64,000 bases of DNA. Origin: Papilionanthe hookeriana x Papilionanthe teres (taxonomy: Eukaryota > Streptophyta > Magnoliopsida > Asparagales > Orchidaceae). Where the stretch lies: the NCBI GenBank assembly GCA_022702705.1, contig CM040434.1, forward strand, positions 23,788,001-23,852,000, written 5' to 3'. Shown piece by piece: positions 44,596 through 57,330 of this stretch. Below the pieces are notes generated by a model. It did not search any database. It worked only from the letters and a program-made list of their open reading frames with translations, and was not told where the DNA came from. How positions within the stretch are numbered: the stretch's first letter is position 1; every line of letters begins with the position of its first letter. A program made the position numbers and the translations under genes.

Positions 44596-46389
44596 AATTT
44601 TTTTTTAAAAGAGTTTAATAATTTAAATTTAGTTTAATGATTAAGTCTTTTAATATTTTAAATTTGAGTTATCATTTTAATTAAGAATTGAATATTAATG
44701 AGATAATTAATTTAGGGATTTTTAAATTAAAGAATAAATCTCTTCCTAATAATATCCCTATTTTAATAATTCCAATTTTATTATTCTTCCAAATTTAATC
44801 AATTATTTAATTAAGGTTTAATTATTTTAAAATTGTTTAATGGGTTTCTACCCTTTAATTATTTGAATTTCAATCATCCAAATCAGATTAGGATCAAATA
44901 TTTTACTTGTTAATTAATTTTTTATTAAACCTAAAGTTTTAATTAAGGGTTAAAAATTTAATTACCACTTTACCCTTTAAGCTTAATGATTTCATAACTC
45001 ACAAAATTGAACTCAAATGAACTTGAAATTTTATGTGACTTCACTCATATGCCAATAAAGACATTAGAGGAGAAAATGTGATTTTTCTGTATTTAATTTA
45101 TTTATATAATTATTTTTGGTAGAAAATAGAGATTTTCAAGGAAAATTTAATAACATGACCAAGGGAAAGTTTCTGTCCTTAAGAAAATTAGGGGACATTC
45201 CTAATGACCAGAGAACCACTTGGACCAATTTTGGTGATTTTTTGAATTATATTATTTTTATTATAATTATTATAATTTTTGGAGTGTTAATTAATTTAAA
45301 AATAAAATAAATGTTAAAAAATGGATTTTATAATTTTCAAAAATCTCTCTGATATCAAGGAAATCAGAGAAGCAAATTTTGCAATTTTCTGATTTTTCTA
45401 TGATTTATTATAATTATTTTAGTGAAAATGCTAGAAAATACATTTTTTAATTTTAAAATTACCTTAAAGCTTTAAAATTTAATATCTCACTAAATAGACC
45501 TAAGAAAAATGTGGGATTTGTTCCTAAGTGATTAAAATTCAAAATGTGACATTTTGGTGAATTTTATTATTTTTGTGATTTTTATTATTTTTTAATTATT
45601 AAAAATATTAAAATATTATTAAAAATCAACTTTTTAGAAAATTGAAATTTTAATTTTCTTAGGTTCCCCTGATATCGAGAGGCTCCAAAACCAATTTAGT
45701 GAATTTTTGAAAGGTATTTTAAAAGTTATGAATTTTTAAAGTTTAAAATGGCTAAGTGGCTTAATCAACCCAATTAGTGGGGCTAACCAAGTCCAATCGA
45801 CCTCAAACTTTTATGGTGGATTCCTCTGATCCTAAAGGTCAGTGGAGAATTGATTTCAAGTCAATTTGATCCCTCGTTAACTCTAATTAAATAAAGACCT
45901 ATTTTGGGTGTTTAAGCCAATTAGGGTTGTTTTAAATGAACTAAGTCAAAACCTATTTTTCTAGGGTTCTCTGGTCATAAGGAACATCACCAAATTTTCC
46001 TAGAATTTATTTCACAACATTCTATTTATTGGAATTAAAATATTCAAAACAGTAACATGAACTTGAAAAATCAATAACTCTTCATAGGGATGGCCTCTGA
46101 CTTTGGAAAATTCAGGGAATGTTCCCAAATTCAGAGGCTTCAAAAGCCCTATGGTGTCATGCCATGGTGAATTGTATACATGCATGGAGAATTAAAATAA
46201 GAGTAAATAAATTATAAAAAATAAAATACTTGATGAAATTAAATGATTTCTTTTCCACATTATTCTCCTCTGTTCACTGAGCAAGAGGGTATTTTTATTT
46301 TATTTTTCCGATTTTTCTACACAGAGATATGAATTTTTGAAGTTTAGGGAATTAAATAAATAGAAAAATACCCTAATTTTCTATTTATC

Positions 46390-46600
46390 CACGCCGCGCC
46401 GCGTCAACCCTCGACGACTCCGAAAGCACACGCGTCGCTCTCCCATTCGACGCCCCACCCGAGTCGGCGGCCCGGGCCCCGCGGTTCTCGTACCGTCTCC
46501 CGGTCCGACGCCATCTGAGCCGTTCGTCCGCGCGTGTATTGAATGGACGGCATCCGTTCATCGTCCCCGAGCGTCCTCACCCGAGAGCCGTCCACACTAA
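46390..46600 (-). promoter_or_regulatory. CpG-rich box of giant LTR, copy C
   Basis: Counterpart of 22447-22662 (reversed). Sequence identity to E is high to the eye, including the surrounding GTGTGGACGGCTCTCGGGTG. Confidence 0.6.
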
Positions 46601-47180
46601 ATCCCTAAGATCTCACTCGATACTCAATGGATTTTCATGTTCTTATGCTTTATGGATTCGTCTTGAAGAGACGAACACATCTATACGGTTAACATGCATT
46701 GAAATTAAGGCATTTGAAATGGAGAATCTCCAGAAGCTCGGGATAAAGAATTAGCTCATACCTTTGCTCGGAGAAGTGTGGCTTCAATCCGAGAGTTGTT
46801 GCTCCTTCGATTGGATCCCAGCAATCTCCGCGATGAAGTCTCCCGGTCCGGTGAATTGTCCGGATGTGATTTCGACCAAGCCCGATCACAAAGCTTGGAG
46901 GCCGGAGCAACCGGGTGGCCCGGAGATGGGGCTTTTGTGGTGGACACCTTCCCTGGTCCGGTGAAGGTGTAGAACCAATCAATTTGGGAATTGGCTCACC
47001 GTGGAGAAGTGTCCCGGTTTGGGTGGAATTTCGGCTGGGAAATTGGATTTTATCAGTGGGGATTAGGGCAAATTGACACTGGGGATCAACTGCTCTAAGG
47101 GTGGAGAAGGGTCTGGAACAATTTTGGCAGAGTTTCGGCAAGGTTTGTGCTCAGCTCCTCTCATGGCCGAGAGGGGTGGA

Positions 47181-47190
47181 GTTTAAATAG
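47181..47190 (-). promoter_or_regulatory. TATA-box candidate, copy C
   Basis: CTATTTAAAC on the minus strand, 2380 bp from the LTR end at 49570. Confidence 0.55.
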
Positions 47191-49545
47191 AGGTGGCTGG
47201 AGAGCCTCCCAGGGATGGCCAAGGGTTGGGATCAGCTGCTCTGGTCATGGGAAGAACAGCCATGGTGGCCATTGGGCATGGGGCAGCTCAGCAAGGTGGA
47301 ATTTCAAAGTTGGCTCACATGTGAGCTCTCGGGTGTGGTGTTTTCCGGCGATCCAGGCGGCTGGCCGGCAAGCATGGGTCACCATCTTGACCAGGGAGGT
47401 CAGGGCTTGGCAATGGTGAAGTCAATTGGGCTTGGACATGTGTAAAGTGTTTGGATTAAAATGGAATAGGGGAGAGGCCATTTTGGCTTGAAATTGGTCA
47501 ACCCATTGGTTTGGGTTGGGTTCACCTCTCCATGGCTGGTCTTGGGCTGAGAAGATCGGCTAGGCTAGCCGGTCAAGAGGTGGTGATGTCCTTATCCAAG
47601 AATATTTGGATTAAATCTTGGTTAAGGGAGACATGCTTAAGGCTAATGACTTTTAGGAGATGGTTAAAGGACCTCCTCCTTTTGCCATTAATGGCATGGT
47701 CACATGCCGAACTTTCATGGCTTCATATGGCTTGTGAATGACTCATCCTTGGCTCCATTTGGCTTGGGAAAAGCTTCGGGTCAATTTCATGGAAATGGGT
47801 TTTAAGAATTTTGGATATTTTGATGGAAATTTGTATGAAACTTGATTTGGAATAATTTGATGGTGAATTTAGGACTTAGGTAATGGCTTTAATTAAGTGG
47901 ATGACAAATGGAAATGTCATGTGGGCTTTAGGGTAGATTTGGGCTTTTGAATGTGGTGAAGTGGGCTTTTAGGAAAGTTTAAGGGAATGGGATTTTTTAT
48001 TTTAGGATGGGCATTTGGGTAAAAATTTTTTGAAGAACTTTGTCAAATAAATTTCATAATTGGTTTAGGGATGTTCTATGAAGGGCTTGGAATCAATTTG
48101 GTGTGATTTGGAGTTGAATTGGTTTGAATTTGGGTTTATTTGGTAAGTGGGCCTATATGGGTCCAAGTGGGCCAAGTTGGGCTAATGTTGGGCTAGGGTT
48201 GAAATTGATGTAAAATTAATGTTTAGAAATATTTATGGGAGTGTTTCAAAGAGGTTTTGACTTTGGTTGGGCTTTGATTTTGGGGTTTGGGCTCATTTGG
48301 GTTAGGTTTGGGTTTAGGTCAAAAATGGGCCTTTTAACCTTGGGTTGAATTTGAGTGGGGTTTGGGTCTAAATTTTGGTCAAATCATGTTAGTGTTTTGT
48401 TTGTGGGAATGTTAACGAAGATTTAGAAAAGGTTTGGGGTTAATTGGAGTTGAATTGGGTGAGTTTGGGTTAGGTTTAGGTCATGGGTCCAAATTGGGCT
48501 TTAAGGCCAAAAGTGAGATTGGATCCAAATTTCAATCAAATTTGGCTTGGATTTGGTCTATATTGGTATTGGGGATGTTGAATTGAAGGTTAGAATTGAA
48601 TTGGACCAAAATTGGGGTCAATTTGGTAGGTTTGGTTTGACATTGGGTGCACTTAGGGTTAAAATGGGTCAAATTGGGGGTTTTGACAAAAGTAGGGTAA
48701 ATTGACAAAATTGACCCATGGTGTAGTTGAACAAAATCAAATTGGGAATATTTGGGATTTTTTGGAATTTTATGGGAATTTTCTGAATTTTTGGATTTTT
48801 TGGTCAAGAGGGGTATTTTGGGTATTTGGAGGGTATTGGGAGGTTTTCTTGGAATTTTTGGTATTTTTGGGTATGGATGATCAATTTAAGTGATGTGAAA
48901 ATGTTTGGGAATGATTTTGGAGAATTTTGGATAATTTGGAAATTTTGAGAAATTTGGGTAATTTCGTGGGTTTTGGGTGGGCTAAGCGGGTGTAGGGTCC
49001 CGGGTCAAAAATTGAAAATTTGGGAAATTGAATATTGGGTGAATGTAAGTGGAAAGAAGTCATTTTGGTTGAGCCATGAAGCCATATCAAGCCCATATGA
49101 GCTATGGAGGGACTCATTTGAGGCATTCACTATGTTGTTCCTAACCCTCTTAGCCAAGGGCTTAGGGGTTAAGGACCATCTATGTGAATCACCTACATGA
49201 GTCAGGAGGTTAAGTTAGGTATGGGTGTGGTTTTAGGAGTTATGTGGAAGTGTAGTGTGTAGGTGTAGTGTATAAGTGTAGTGTGTGTAAGTCGACCCCT
49301 TCACTGCACCGGGCCACCTGAGAGCGGTCCTAAGGCCAAAGAGTCCTATAGGAACTCATCCTTTAAACTTCCACATTTGATTTCAACCCTCTAGGTGATT
49401 AGGGGTCTACGATCAAGTTTGTGGAGTTTGCAGGGAGTTAAGAAGTGGTTTGAATTTCTAAAAGGTGGGTCCCAATTCTAGTCCTCTAAGATAGTCAAAG
49501 GAAAAGCCTAAGGCTAGATCCTAAGTACTAAAGAGAAGAAGAGAA

Positions 49546-49566
49546 GACCTCATCAAAAATGAGGTC
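49546..49566 (-). other. LTR terminal hairpin, copy C
   Basis: GACCTCAT-CAAAA-ATGAGGTC, a perfect 8-bp stem. Confidence 0.88.
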
Positions 49567-49570
49567 AACA

Positions 49571-50864
49571 GAGAACAATGTTGATATGATTGCAAAAAGT
49601 TACTACTAAATTTAAAAAGGAAGCAACAACGAAGTGTAAAAAGTTTAATAAAGTAAATTCACGAGTTCAAATATTATTGAAAGATCTTTCTCCTTGCAAA
49701 TAGATGTTAACTTGTGTAGGAGTTAAGTGACAAAAAATAAGATAATATATTGTCACAAATAGAAGCATTCCTATTCTTTACCCCCTCCAGGTGCTAGAAA
49801 GAATATTGACTAATTTAGAGTTTTTCACCAGCTTGTGTAGTAGTGTTGAGTAGATTCTGGCCACTCACCTCCATATTACTCACTATGCCCTCTCTATAGG
49901 ACATGCTAGAGACCCTTATGATCCATAATCTAAACTAATTTGATAAAATAATCTAGCCATCACTTTATAAAAATCAATTCTACGCCATCAAAATTTATCT
50001 CTCTATTTATTTGCACTTCCCCTTAGAAGATTGCAACGATTATGCCCAGAATGAAGTTTGGTATGCACAAGTTGGGTGAAATCATAGCCCTCCAGGTCAT
50101 TATGTTTCTCAACAAATTTTAATCTCATAAGTGGCCAATTTGCAAAGTAAATGAAGAATCAGTAAAAATATCATTACAATTTTTAAGATTAAAAATAAGT
50201 TTTTGAATCACATTCATACCAAATAGATTAATTTCCATATGCAAGAAGAAATAAATGGAACTACTCAGAATTCAAGGAGATTAAATAAAAACACATCATT
50301 TGCATTGAAATCCAAGCCTTACAATAAAAGATTAAATACAAATACAAAGTACCTTATGTCTTCTCCCCAAGCAAATTTTTGGAGTTTCCTCACAACAATA
50401 TCTAAACTCTTGCACAATAATTACTCACAAACACTCACACACAACAAAAAAAAACACTATAATTCATCTCTAAATCTCTAAAATGTCTCTCTAAAGTCTC
50501 TTAGAAGTCTCTGATTTTCGGCCAAATAGTTTTGTTTTAATAGAACGCTGAAAATAACCATTGGTTGCTTCAAGCACCTCTTCAAAATTTGGCCAAATAT
50601 AATGTATCTAGAAAGTTGGTTACTAGCGCTATAGTGCCAAATATTTCTGTAGGGTGGTGCTATGGTGCCAAGGTGGAGCTATAGTGAAACACAAAGTAGC
50701 TCAATTTTTTCTCCATTTTCTCCTCATTTTCTCTAAATGTTCATTCCATATACTTGAAACCAAAAACATGCAAAATATCTTCCTTTAAAGTGCAATATCA
50801 TAAAAAGTGTACATAAAATACTTATAAAATGTGCATTAGAAACAAGTAATTTTTATGTGGATCA
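49571..50864 (-). mobile_element. Ath2 5' LTR, outer part
   Basis: Aligns with N1 3' LTR 3040-4280 (GCATTCCTATTCTTTACCC block at 49764-49782). It ends in plus sense TTTTTATGTGGATCA. It has its own repeat box at 50622-50700 with GCTATAGTGCCA-like units in place of the GC-rich box of N1. Confidence 0.78.
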
Positions 50865-51105
50865 CCGTTCAACGAACCACCATTAATTACCTTTAAGACC
50901 TTTCAAATATTCCCAACTGTGATTAAGATAGATTCTTATCTCTAAATTATTAGGACATTATCAAGTTTCTTGTTAACTCCACAATTTAGTAGAAAACTGG
51001 ATCTATGGTTGAGGATGAGAGCATCGTAAACTTTCAACTAACCCACTTAAACGAGACATCCCAAGCATGGCACTATTTTGTTGTAGTTTGCTTACTACTC
51101 ACTAA

Positions 51106-51375
51106 GTGACATGTCAATGTTATGAAGGACCAGGCTATCCTAAATTTCTATTTATAGCAAGGGAGTACCATAGATGTGTATTAAATTTCCAACAATCTAT
51201 AGTATACATTTCTAGTGGCAAGACCAAGGTAGGATTAGGATACCCTACACTAATTACTGCCTTATGTGTGAACAAGGTGAACTTTGAGGGGATGAAAAGT
51301 AGTTCTTGTACCAATCCCATTACTAAGGCTTTTGTCTCTTCATATGTCCTAGTTTTCATGGCTACTCATGAGTGA
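51106..51375 (+). pseudogene. Ath4 plant-transposon-domain ORF remnant
   Basis: The 90-residue plus-strand frame contains CVLNFQQSIVYISSGKT, GLGYPTLITALCVNKVNFEG and ITKAFVSSYV. GLGYPTLITALC matches GLGHPSTIFALC of N1 (15508-14875). It is the C-terminal half of the Athila 3' ORF domain. No methionine-start or full domain is present. The overlapping minus-strand frame at 51135-51359 is a shadow. The function of this family is unknown. Confidence 0.58.
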
Positions 51376-53072
51376 AGGAAAAGTTCTTTTCATTGTCACT
51401 CAGCACCTTGACTCAAACCATATAGTAGTCAGCTAACCGAGCATTTGTATATGCTAGTGATAGTACAAAGCATTATGGAGTGGGAGCTTCATAATCAACA
51501 CACCCAATCACACTTCTACACTGCCAAGCACAATTAATATTATGACTGTATACATCATTGCTTCTCACAACACAGAAGGTGCATAGGTCTACTACATTTC
51601 CGACATCATCACCATTCCAGATCTATAGTGAGGGAGATGACCAGATGAGGGAGAAATAAAGTTACAAGTGGTGAGATGATGGACACTATTATATTTCTCA
51701 TTTATTTTGGTTCTATTTTTAATGATGAAATGACTTATTGATGTTTGGAGGACATTTAATAACATGTATTTGATAGTAGATTCTCTAAGTTATTTTTAGA
51801 CTTTATCGCTTATGGATTCATGCTAATTTATGACCTAAATCCATGTTTCAATGTTATAATTGATGCATTATGTGTTGTTAAATTTTCAAGTGATTTACAC
51901 TTGTTCCACAGCTTGTTTTCCTTTTTTTAAAGAATGTTTTATATTATATATGATACTGTTATATTGTGCTTTATGTTTATGTATGAGCAAAATTGATCTT
52001 TACTGTAAATGCTATGTCTTGAGTTACATACTATGCTTTTTTCTTTTCTTGTAATTGTTCTTATGGCTTACATGTGATAGAAGATAAGTTTGGAGAGAGA
52101 GTTATGCAGATATACTTTCCTTAGAGTAATTCTCATAAGTGAGCTATTTATTATAATTCCAAAAATGAATTATCATGGGAGTCTTTATAATTTAATTAGA
52201 TTATATACTAAATTTATTAGAATTAAAATTCTCCTTTAGAGGGGAGATTAAAATTAATTTCTAAAAAAATTAGTGCTTCACTTTAACCACTTCCAGCTAA
52301 ACCCTAAGAAGTCTCACAATGATTAAAACGTTATTACTAAAATATTAATTGTTAACCAAAGATAATTTAAGCCTTTAATTTTGTGTCCAACCAATTTTAT
52401 TGAGTCTTAACATTTTCCTTGAATATAATATGTCGCTGGTTTGTCTTAAGAACTTCAGAATTATCAATTATGGAAATTAGACCATCACAAAAAATAAAAC
52501 AAGTGCTCTCAAACATATATAGTTTCTCAGGATGGGGGATGGGAACAAAAAAAGAAAAAGAAATGAAAAGAAAAAGCTAAAAAGTGTGAAAGGACTTGTT
52601 CAAACAAGATAAAAACAAGTTGCCAATCCCTCAGAGAAGAAGCTTGAGGTGAGCATAAAAATAAAAAAAAGAAATATCAAATTTATCTTAAATTAAAAAG
52701 ACTTCAAATCTTTCTTAATGTGATTCTTAAAATATTATATTTAAGAAAACTGTTTTAGTTATGATATGTTGGTTGAATGAAACTTAATTTATTTAAAAAT
52801 ATATTTGAAAGTTTTTAATATTTCAATCACAAAAGAATAAAAATTTTGAGGTGTTCTTAGGCTTAGGAAGAGGGGTATTGAAGAAAGGATAGGGTATTAA
52901 AAATTAGTAACTTTCCAACATGAAAAAGTGATTTATATATCACTTAAAACATTTTTTTATTCTAGGTAAAAAATCTGGAAGTCTACATGAGAACTACTGG
53001 CGACAATTTGCTCACAGTGGAGTTATGGGATTACTTGAGAGAAAGTAATAGGTAAGTTTTGGGGAATTGGTA
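51376..53072 (+). other. Ath4 3' untranslated region
   Basis: No coding signal. A purine-rich string, AGATAAGTTTGGAGAGAGAG, lies at about 52082-52102. The segment around 52620-52660 (AGAAGCTTGAGGTGAG) aligns with N1 at about 4665-4690. The final PPT is at 53053-53066. Confidence 0.55.
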
Positions 53073-54505
53073 TGTGCTAAAATTATATGTTCTTTATTAT
53101 ATTTAATCCTACATTTTCTTCCATATTTATCACTTTTTATTTCTTGTGTAAGGTTAGGAGTGTTGTTTCTATTTAAAAGGGAACAAACATTTATTATTAT
53201 GAGAGAAAATAATGAAGTCATGGGAGCCAAACTCTCATAACCACCTTCAAAAGCAACATAATTATTCCAACTTCTTAATTGGATAGTGTAGCTATGTAAC
53301 ATTTAGGCATGGTTATGCCATAATATGGCATGTTCATGCTACTTCTTTGACCAAAATGGTGTGGCTATGCAAAAAACAGGTGTGGTCATGCTGCTAAAGC
53401 CTTTTCTCAACATGGAAAGACCTTCCAAGCCATATTTGCATGAGCGCTTTAAAATATAACTCACGGGCACATCTTAGGGCATCCATGGAGGACTCTAACC
53501 TAAGTTTTTTATGAGAGGAGAGTTATGTTGAGTACCGTAGAGGTTTCTCACTTCCTCCTTGAAGGTAGAAGGCTCTTATTATGTGTTCTTTGTGTTTTCT
53601 TGCTATTTTTGAGAGGGTTTATAAATGAGGGATTGTAGCTTGCATGAGAGAGAGAGAGAGAGAGAGCTTGCAGCATATTCATTGTATGGTGAGGATCATG
53701 CTTGTGTGGAGAGGAAAATATTGTTCTAAGTTTTTACTTTTCATATATGTTGTAAATGAGTTCCAAGACTTGCTTTTGGCTTTTCTCTTGCATGCCTCGT
53801 TACTAATTTCTCTTTATGCTTCTATGAAGTTAGATATTTACTTTTCATTGTATTCTTAAATGTGAATTCACATTACATTTCTTATGTTTATCATGAAACA
53901 AAGTTGTTGGGTTAACTTTTACAACTTCGTATAATCCTGATCTGGCATTTTAAAAGGTTAATAATATTCATGATCTAGAACTTCTTTCCATTGCCTAATG
54001 ACTTAGTTAACTCATAAATTTAGTTAAATAGGAATACTGGCATTAGGGGTTTGTAACCTAGAGTGAGGATCTAATATTATTAGGAAACACTTCATGTTTA
54101 AGCCCCACTTATTTGTAATATGATTTCCAACACTTCTTATGACCTAGAAATAGGCTAAGAAGAATTATTAGCTTTGGTTTAGAGCTATCACATTGGGAGG
54201 TTCCTAGGAAAATCATGTAACACCTAAATCACATAAGCATGAGCCTCTTTCCCTCTGAAGGACACTCCAACTTCATGCATCCAGTTTTTTTTTGATCTTT
54301 CTATTTGATTCACTTAGTATTTTTCATATGATTATAGGATTTTATTTTTGTATTTTGGATCATGTCAAACTAGGTTCCATATGTTAGTATAATCAACACA
54401 CCAGTTAAAATTTATCTTAAAAATTTCCTCGTATCATTGAAAAACTAACTCATAAAGCTGCATATTGCTTGACACGTATACTTACATTCTTGGTCACTTG
54501 TCTCA
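53073..54505 (+). mobile_element. Ath4 3' LTR (approximate right end)
   Basis: Starts TGTGCTAAAATTATATG after the PPT. It contains a box of ATGGTTATGCC-, TGGCATG- and GTGGCTATGC-type units (53305-53400), a (GA)n tract and a TATA-like TTTATAAATGAG (53617-53628). The block TTGCTTGACACGTATACTT at 54467-54485 is the diverged Athila LTR 3' end motif. The exact right end is uncertain. Confidence 0.58.
53646..53668. repeat. (GA)n microsatellite
   Basis: About 11 GA units. Confidence 0.95.
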
Positions 54506-55593
54506 TGACAAGCTTTAGGCCATCAATCAACTAACTGGGGTTGGTTATAGTTCTTCTAAACTCAGTTTATTAATGATGTATAATCCATAAGTTTAGTATT
54601 AGCCCCTAAATAACATACAACTTTCAAAAATAATATTTCATCTATATCACAAGGAATATTAAAATTTCCTAAATCCTGAATTTCTATGAAAGTTGTCCTT
54701 AAATAATGGAATTGCAATCTTTTGTTAGGACTAAAGTCTAAAATAACCCGGATTACATCTTTTCTAGGATATCCTTCATGAATTTTCTATAACTAGGCAT
54801 CTTTTATAAAATATTCAATAAAGTGGATGTAATCATAAGCTTCTTAAATACTTCTAGAAATTTGGCGAACGGTTGATCTACATTACTCTTTTAGAATCTC
54901 TACGGAAAAAAGTGATGTTGGTCACTGATATACTTAAAATATATAATATTTTTATGCACATTTTTATACATATTTTTAATGGCATTGCACTTTAATGGAA
55001 GGAATTTGTGTGTTTTTCTTTCAGGTACACTTAAATGGACTAAATATGCCAAAAGGTAGAAAAGGATCAAATTTGGAGTAAAAATGAAGAAAGTGTTAAA
55101 ATGAACTGGGGTGCCTAAAAACCTTTTTATCTTTTAATATCCAAAATTTTTACCCATGTGATCGATATATCGTGGCTTAATCAGAAAGTTTTATATTACT
55201 TGATAACGATACATATACTTGCGTAGAATTCCTAAATTTAAATATCACTATTGTATTCTTATTTACATCGGAACCAAGTTATTGGTGCAATTGCAATGAA
55301 AGAAATATTTTATCAGAAATATAAGTATAATCTGATAATCACAAGTATAAATATACCAATATTCGTCTGCTAATCAAAGCGGGATCAGTCACTATTATTT
55401 TTTCCTAGTAAAGGAGTGAGAATTTCCTAATTTTGAGGGTATGTTTTTCACCAAGCCATTCAAGCTTAAGTTTAGTCTCTTCTAAACATGACTCCTTCCT
55501 AGTTACTTTTTCTAACTTTTTTTCACTCCTTAATCTTATGACCTTTACTTGCTTCGCATTTATTCCCTTTATTTTCACCTTCGTATTACTTAG
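54506..55593 (-). pseudogene. Ath5: Athila gag end to protease scrap, interrupted by a solo LTR
   Basis: On the minus strand, 55590-55393 reads VKIKGINAKQVKVIRLRSEKKLEKV, the gag C-terminus and linker equivalent to Ath3 58795-58890. After the insertion (54926-55387) the reading continues at 54920 with VDQPFAKFLEVFKKL, KMPSYRKFMKDILEKM, GNFNIPCDIDEI and VVCYLGANTKLMD, the degraded protease block. Order and spacing follow Ath3 58960-59400. The protease D position is altered. Many stops are present. Confidence 0.66.
54926..55387 (+). mobile_element. 462-bp Athila-type solo LTR with target duplication GTCAC
   Basis: GTCAC lies at 54921-54925 and 55388-55392. The insert starts TGATATACTTAAAATATATAA, aligns with the start of the N1 and Ath3 LTRs, skips the LTR middle and then has TTACTTGATAACGATACATATAC. 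A PBS-like ATTGGTGCAATTGCA is at 55281-55295, and the insert ends GCGGGATCA. Joining the flanks restores the Athila linker reading frame. Confidence 0.82.
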
Positions 55594-57307
55594 TGATGCA
55601 CCAAAAATATATACTATTTTTACTATATAATTTTATTCATTTTTGGTGATATTGTAATTTAAAGAAAGATATTTTTCATGATTTGTTGTAGGTATGATGA
55701 TTTTAGGGGATTGAAGTGAAAAGAAGCGAAAAGTAATGAATTCAGAGTGAAAAGATGTGAAAAAGAACGAATTCGGGGCAAAAACAAGCAAAAAGGATGA
55801 AAACAGCTTCTGGTGCCACCAACGCCATCTTCCCGAGAGCTTAGCAATTATTTGGACAATAGAGAGCATCAGGTGCCCTATCGGGCGCACCGGTGCCCAA
55901 TGTTGGTGGATTTCAAATTTGAAGAGTTTTGGCAACTTTTTGAAGGGATGCCTATGGAAACTCTTAGGATTCTGTTTCTAACTTATAAGTAACTACTTTT
56001 GGATGAAAATGGTGGTTTTGGAGAATTCTAGTGTGGTTCTTAGGGAGATTATAGTGTGTGGTGAGTGTTAGGGATTAGAAGAGAAGAGTGTAGAAGTGAG
56101 AATTTGAGAGGAATTCTTCTCTAAGGAGTGAAAGAGAAGGAGTAAAGTGAGAGATTGCTTCTTTCTTTCCATTCTAAAGAGGGAATTGAGTGTTGCAAAG
56201 AAGAGAGAAAAGAATCCAAAGGAAGTTTAATGGAATTGCATTGGGGAAGAGAAAAAGATAAGTTGTATTTTCTTTTGTGGTTTGTATGAATTTTCTTTTA
56301 TATATAAAATCCATGTTTTATTGTATCTTCTTCATGAATTCTGAGTAGTCTCTTTTGACTTTCTTCTGGCATAAAGATGTGATGATGTGTTGATGTGGAT
56401 TTGAAGCTCTTTTAATGTAATGAAGAAATTGTGATGGTTTTTCATTTCAAACTTAATTTACTTCTCGATCTGGCCAATTGAATTGTTAAAATATGCTATT
56501 GAACATTAACTTTAAAAGGATTTAGTGTCCTACAACAATAATGAAGAATCCATTCATTTTCCATGGACGAATTGCGTAGTTCATGGGAATTGAGTGCAAA
56601 TAAATAGGGAAATGTGTTTTGATGGACTTCAAATTGGAGGTTTCAGGATGACAGGCTGAGATCCCCAATTTGCTCCTAAGATTAGTAACTAAACTCGAAG
56701 GTTTGCCTTCAGGTGAAGGGTGAGTGGGAGCTTCGTAGTGAGAGCCAGTATCCTCCCAGCCTAGCCTTAGATTTGGTGACTAAAATTAGGATATGTCAAT
56801 GTTCTTTTCATGTCTAGAAGAGGGGTACTCTTTTGAGGGTAAAGAAACATGTATACTCTTATTTGGCACAATAACATAGATAATCATTCTATATCATCCA
56901 TACATCAAATTCTCGTTGCAAGAGGAAATATACTTTTCTTATATATCAAAACCTTTCAAATATATAACTTAGTGTATGTCTGTTAGTTAATTCTATTTTA
57001 AAGATATTAGAAGTAATTGTAGTTTGCTTAATTGTTATTGTTTTCTGCATCTTGGTAGTAGAAGTAAACATTAAACATTAATTGCAATTTGAGTATTGGA
57101 ATTCAGTACTACATTATCTACTGTGAAACTCTAACTTTTTACTTCGTCACTTCCCTATGAGATCGATAACTAGGACTCCATTAGAGCCCTATATTACTTG
57201 ATACGATACTTATACTTGCGTTGAATGCTTGGATATTAAAAAATCATTCTAAATATATATAAATTTGAGTTCATAAATTCTTGCAATATAAAAGTCCGCT
57301 CGCATCA
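55594..57307 (+). mobile_element. Ath3 5' LTR
   Basis: The 1714-bp LTR starts TGATGCACCAAAAATATATAC and ends CTCGCATCA before AAGTTTTTGG. It contains a box of GGTGCC/GGCGC-type units (55810-55905), a TATA-like TTTTATATATAAAATCC (56290-56310) and the common Athila 3' block at 57155-57225. Confidence 0.76.
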
Positions 57308-57313
57308 AGTTTT

Positions 57314-57330
57314 TGGTGTCTTTGTCAGGG
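57314..57330 (+). other. PBS-like site of Ath3
   Basis: TGGTGTCTTTGTCAGGG resembles a tRNA-Asp binding site with three to four changes. Given the N1 and 54926-55387 cases, the true LTR end may lie further downstream. Confidence 0.5.

Larger units (their letters stand above)
42148..49570 (-). mobile_element. Copy C: 7.4-kb giant solo LTR
   Basis: The 7423-bp insert has perfect duplications GAGAA (42143-42147, 49571-49575). The plus strand starts TGTCGGCATATTTTTAGG and ends GAGGTCAACA. It is collinear with copy A from end to end; differences include a large TTTAA expansion (44233-44595). Joining the flanks restores an uninterrupted Ath2 LTR, which proves that C is one insertion. No coding domain, PBS or PPT lies inside. 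Confidence 0.88.
38605..50864 (-). mobile_element. Ath2: Athila element, minus strand, split by copy C
   Basis: In minus sense: 5' LTR (50864-49571 plus 42147-41875), PBS (41868-41854), gag (41560-40262), protease region (40150-39555), RT N-terminal half (39554-38605). The 3' half and the 3' LTR are missing. The 5' LTR starts TGATCCACATAAAAATTAC. The five bases after it are CCGTT, which also occur at 38541-38545 beside the PBS-like motif of Ath1; this may be a coincidence. Confidence 0.78.
50865..54505 (+). mobile_element. Ath4: 3' part of an Athila element, plus strand
   Basis: Contains a plant-transposon-domain ORF remnant, a 3' untranslated region alignable with N1, a purine tract (53053-53066, GTAAGTTTTGGGGA) and an LTR starting near 53073. 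Everything upstream is missing at the junction with Ath2. Confidence 0.65.

Noticed and set aside
51135..51359. Minus-strand 74-residue frame in Ath4
   Set aside because: The plus strand carries the homologous plant-transposon block GLGYPTLITALC; the minus frame is its shadow.
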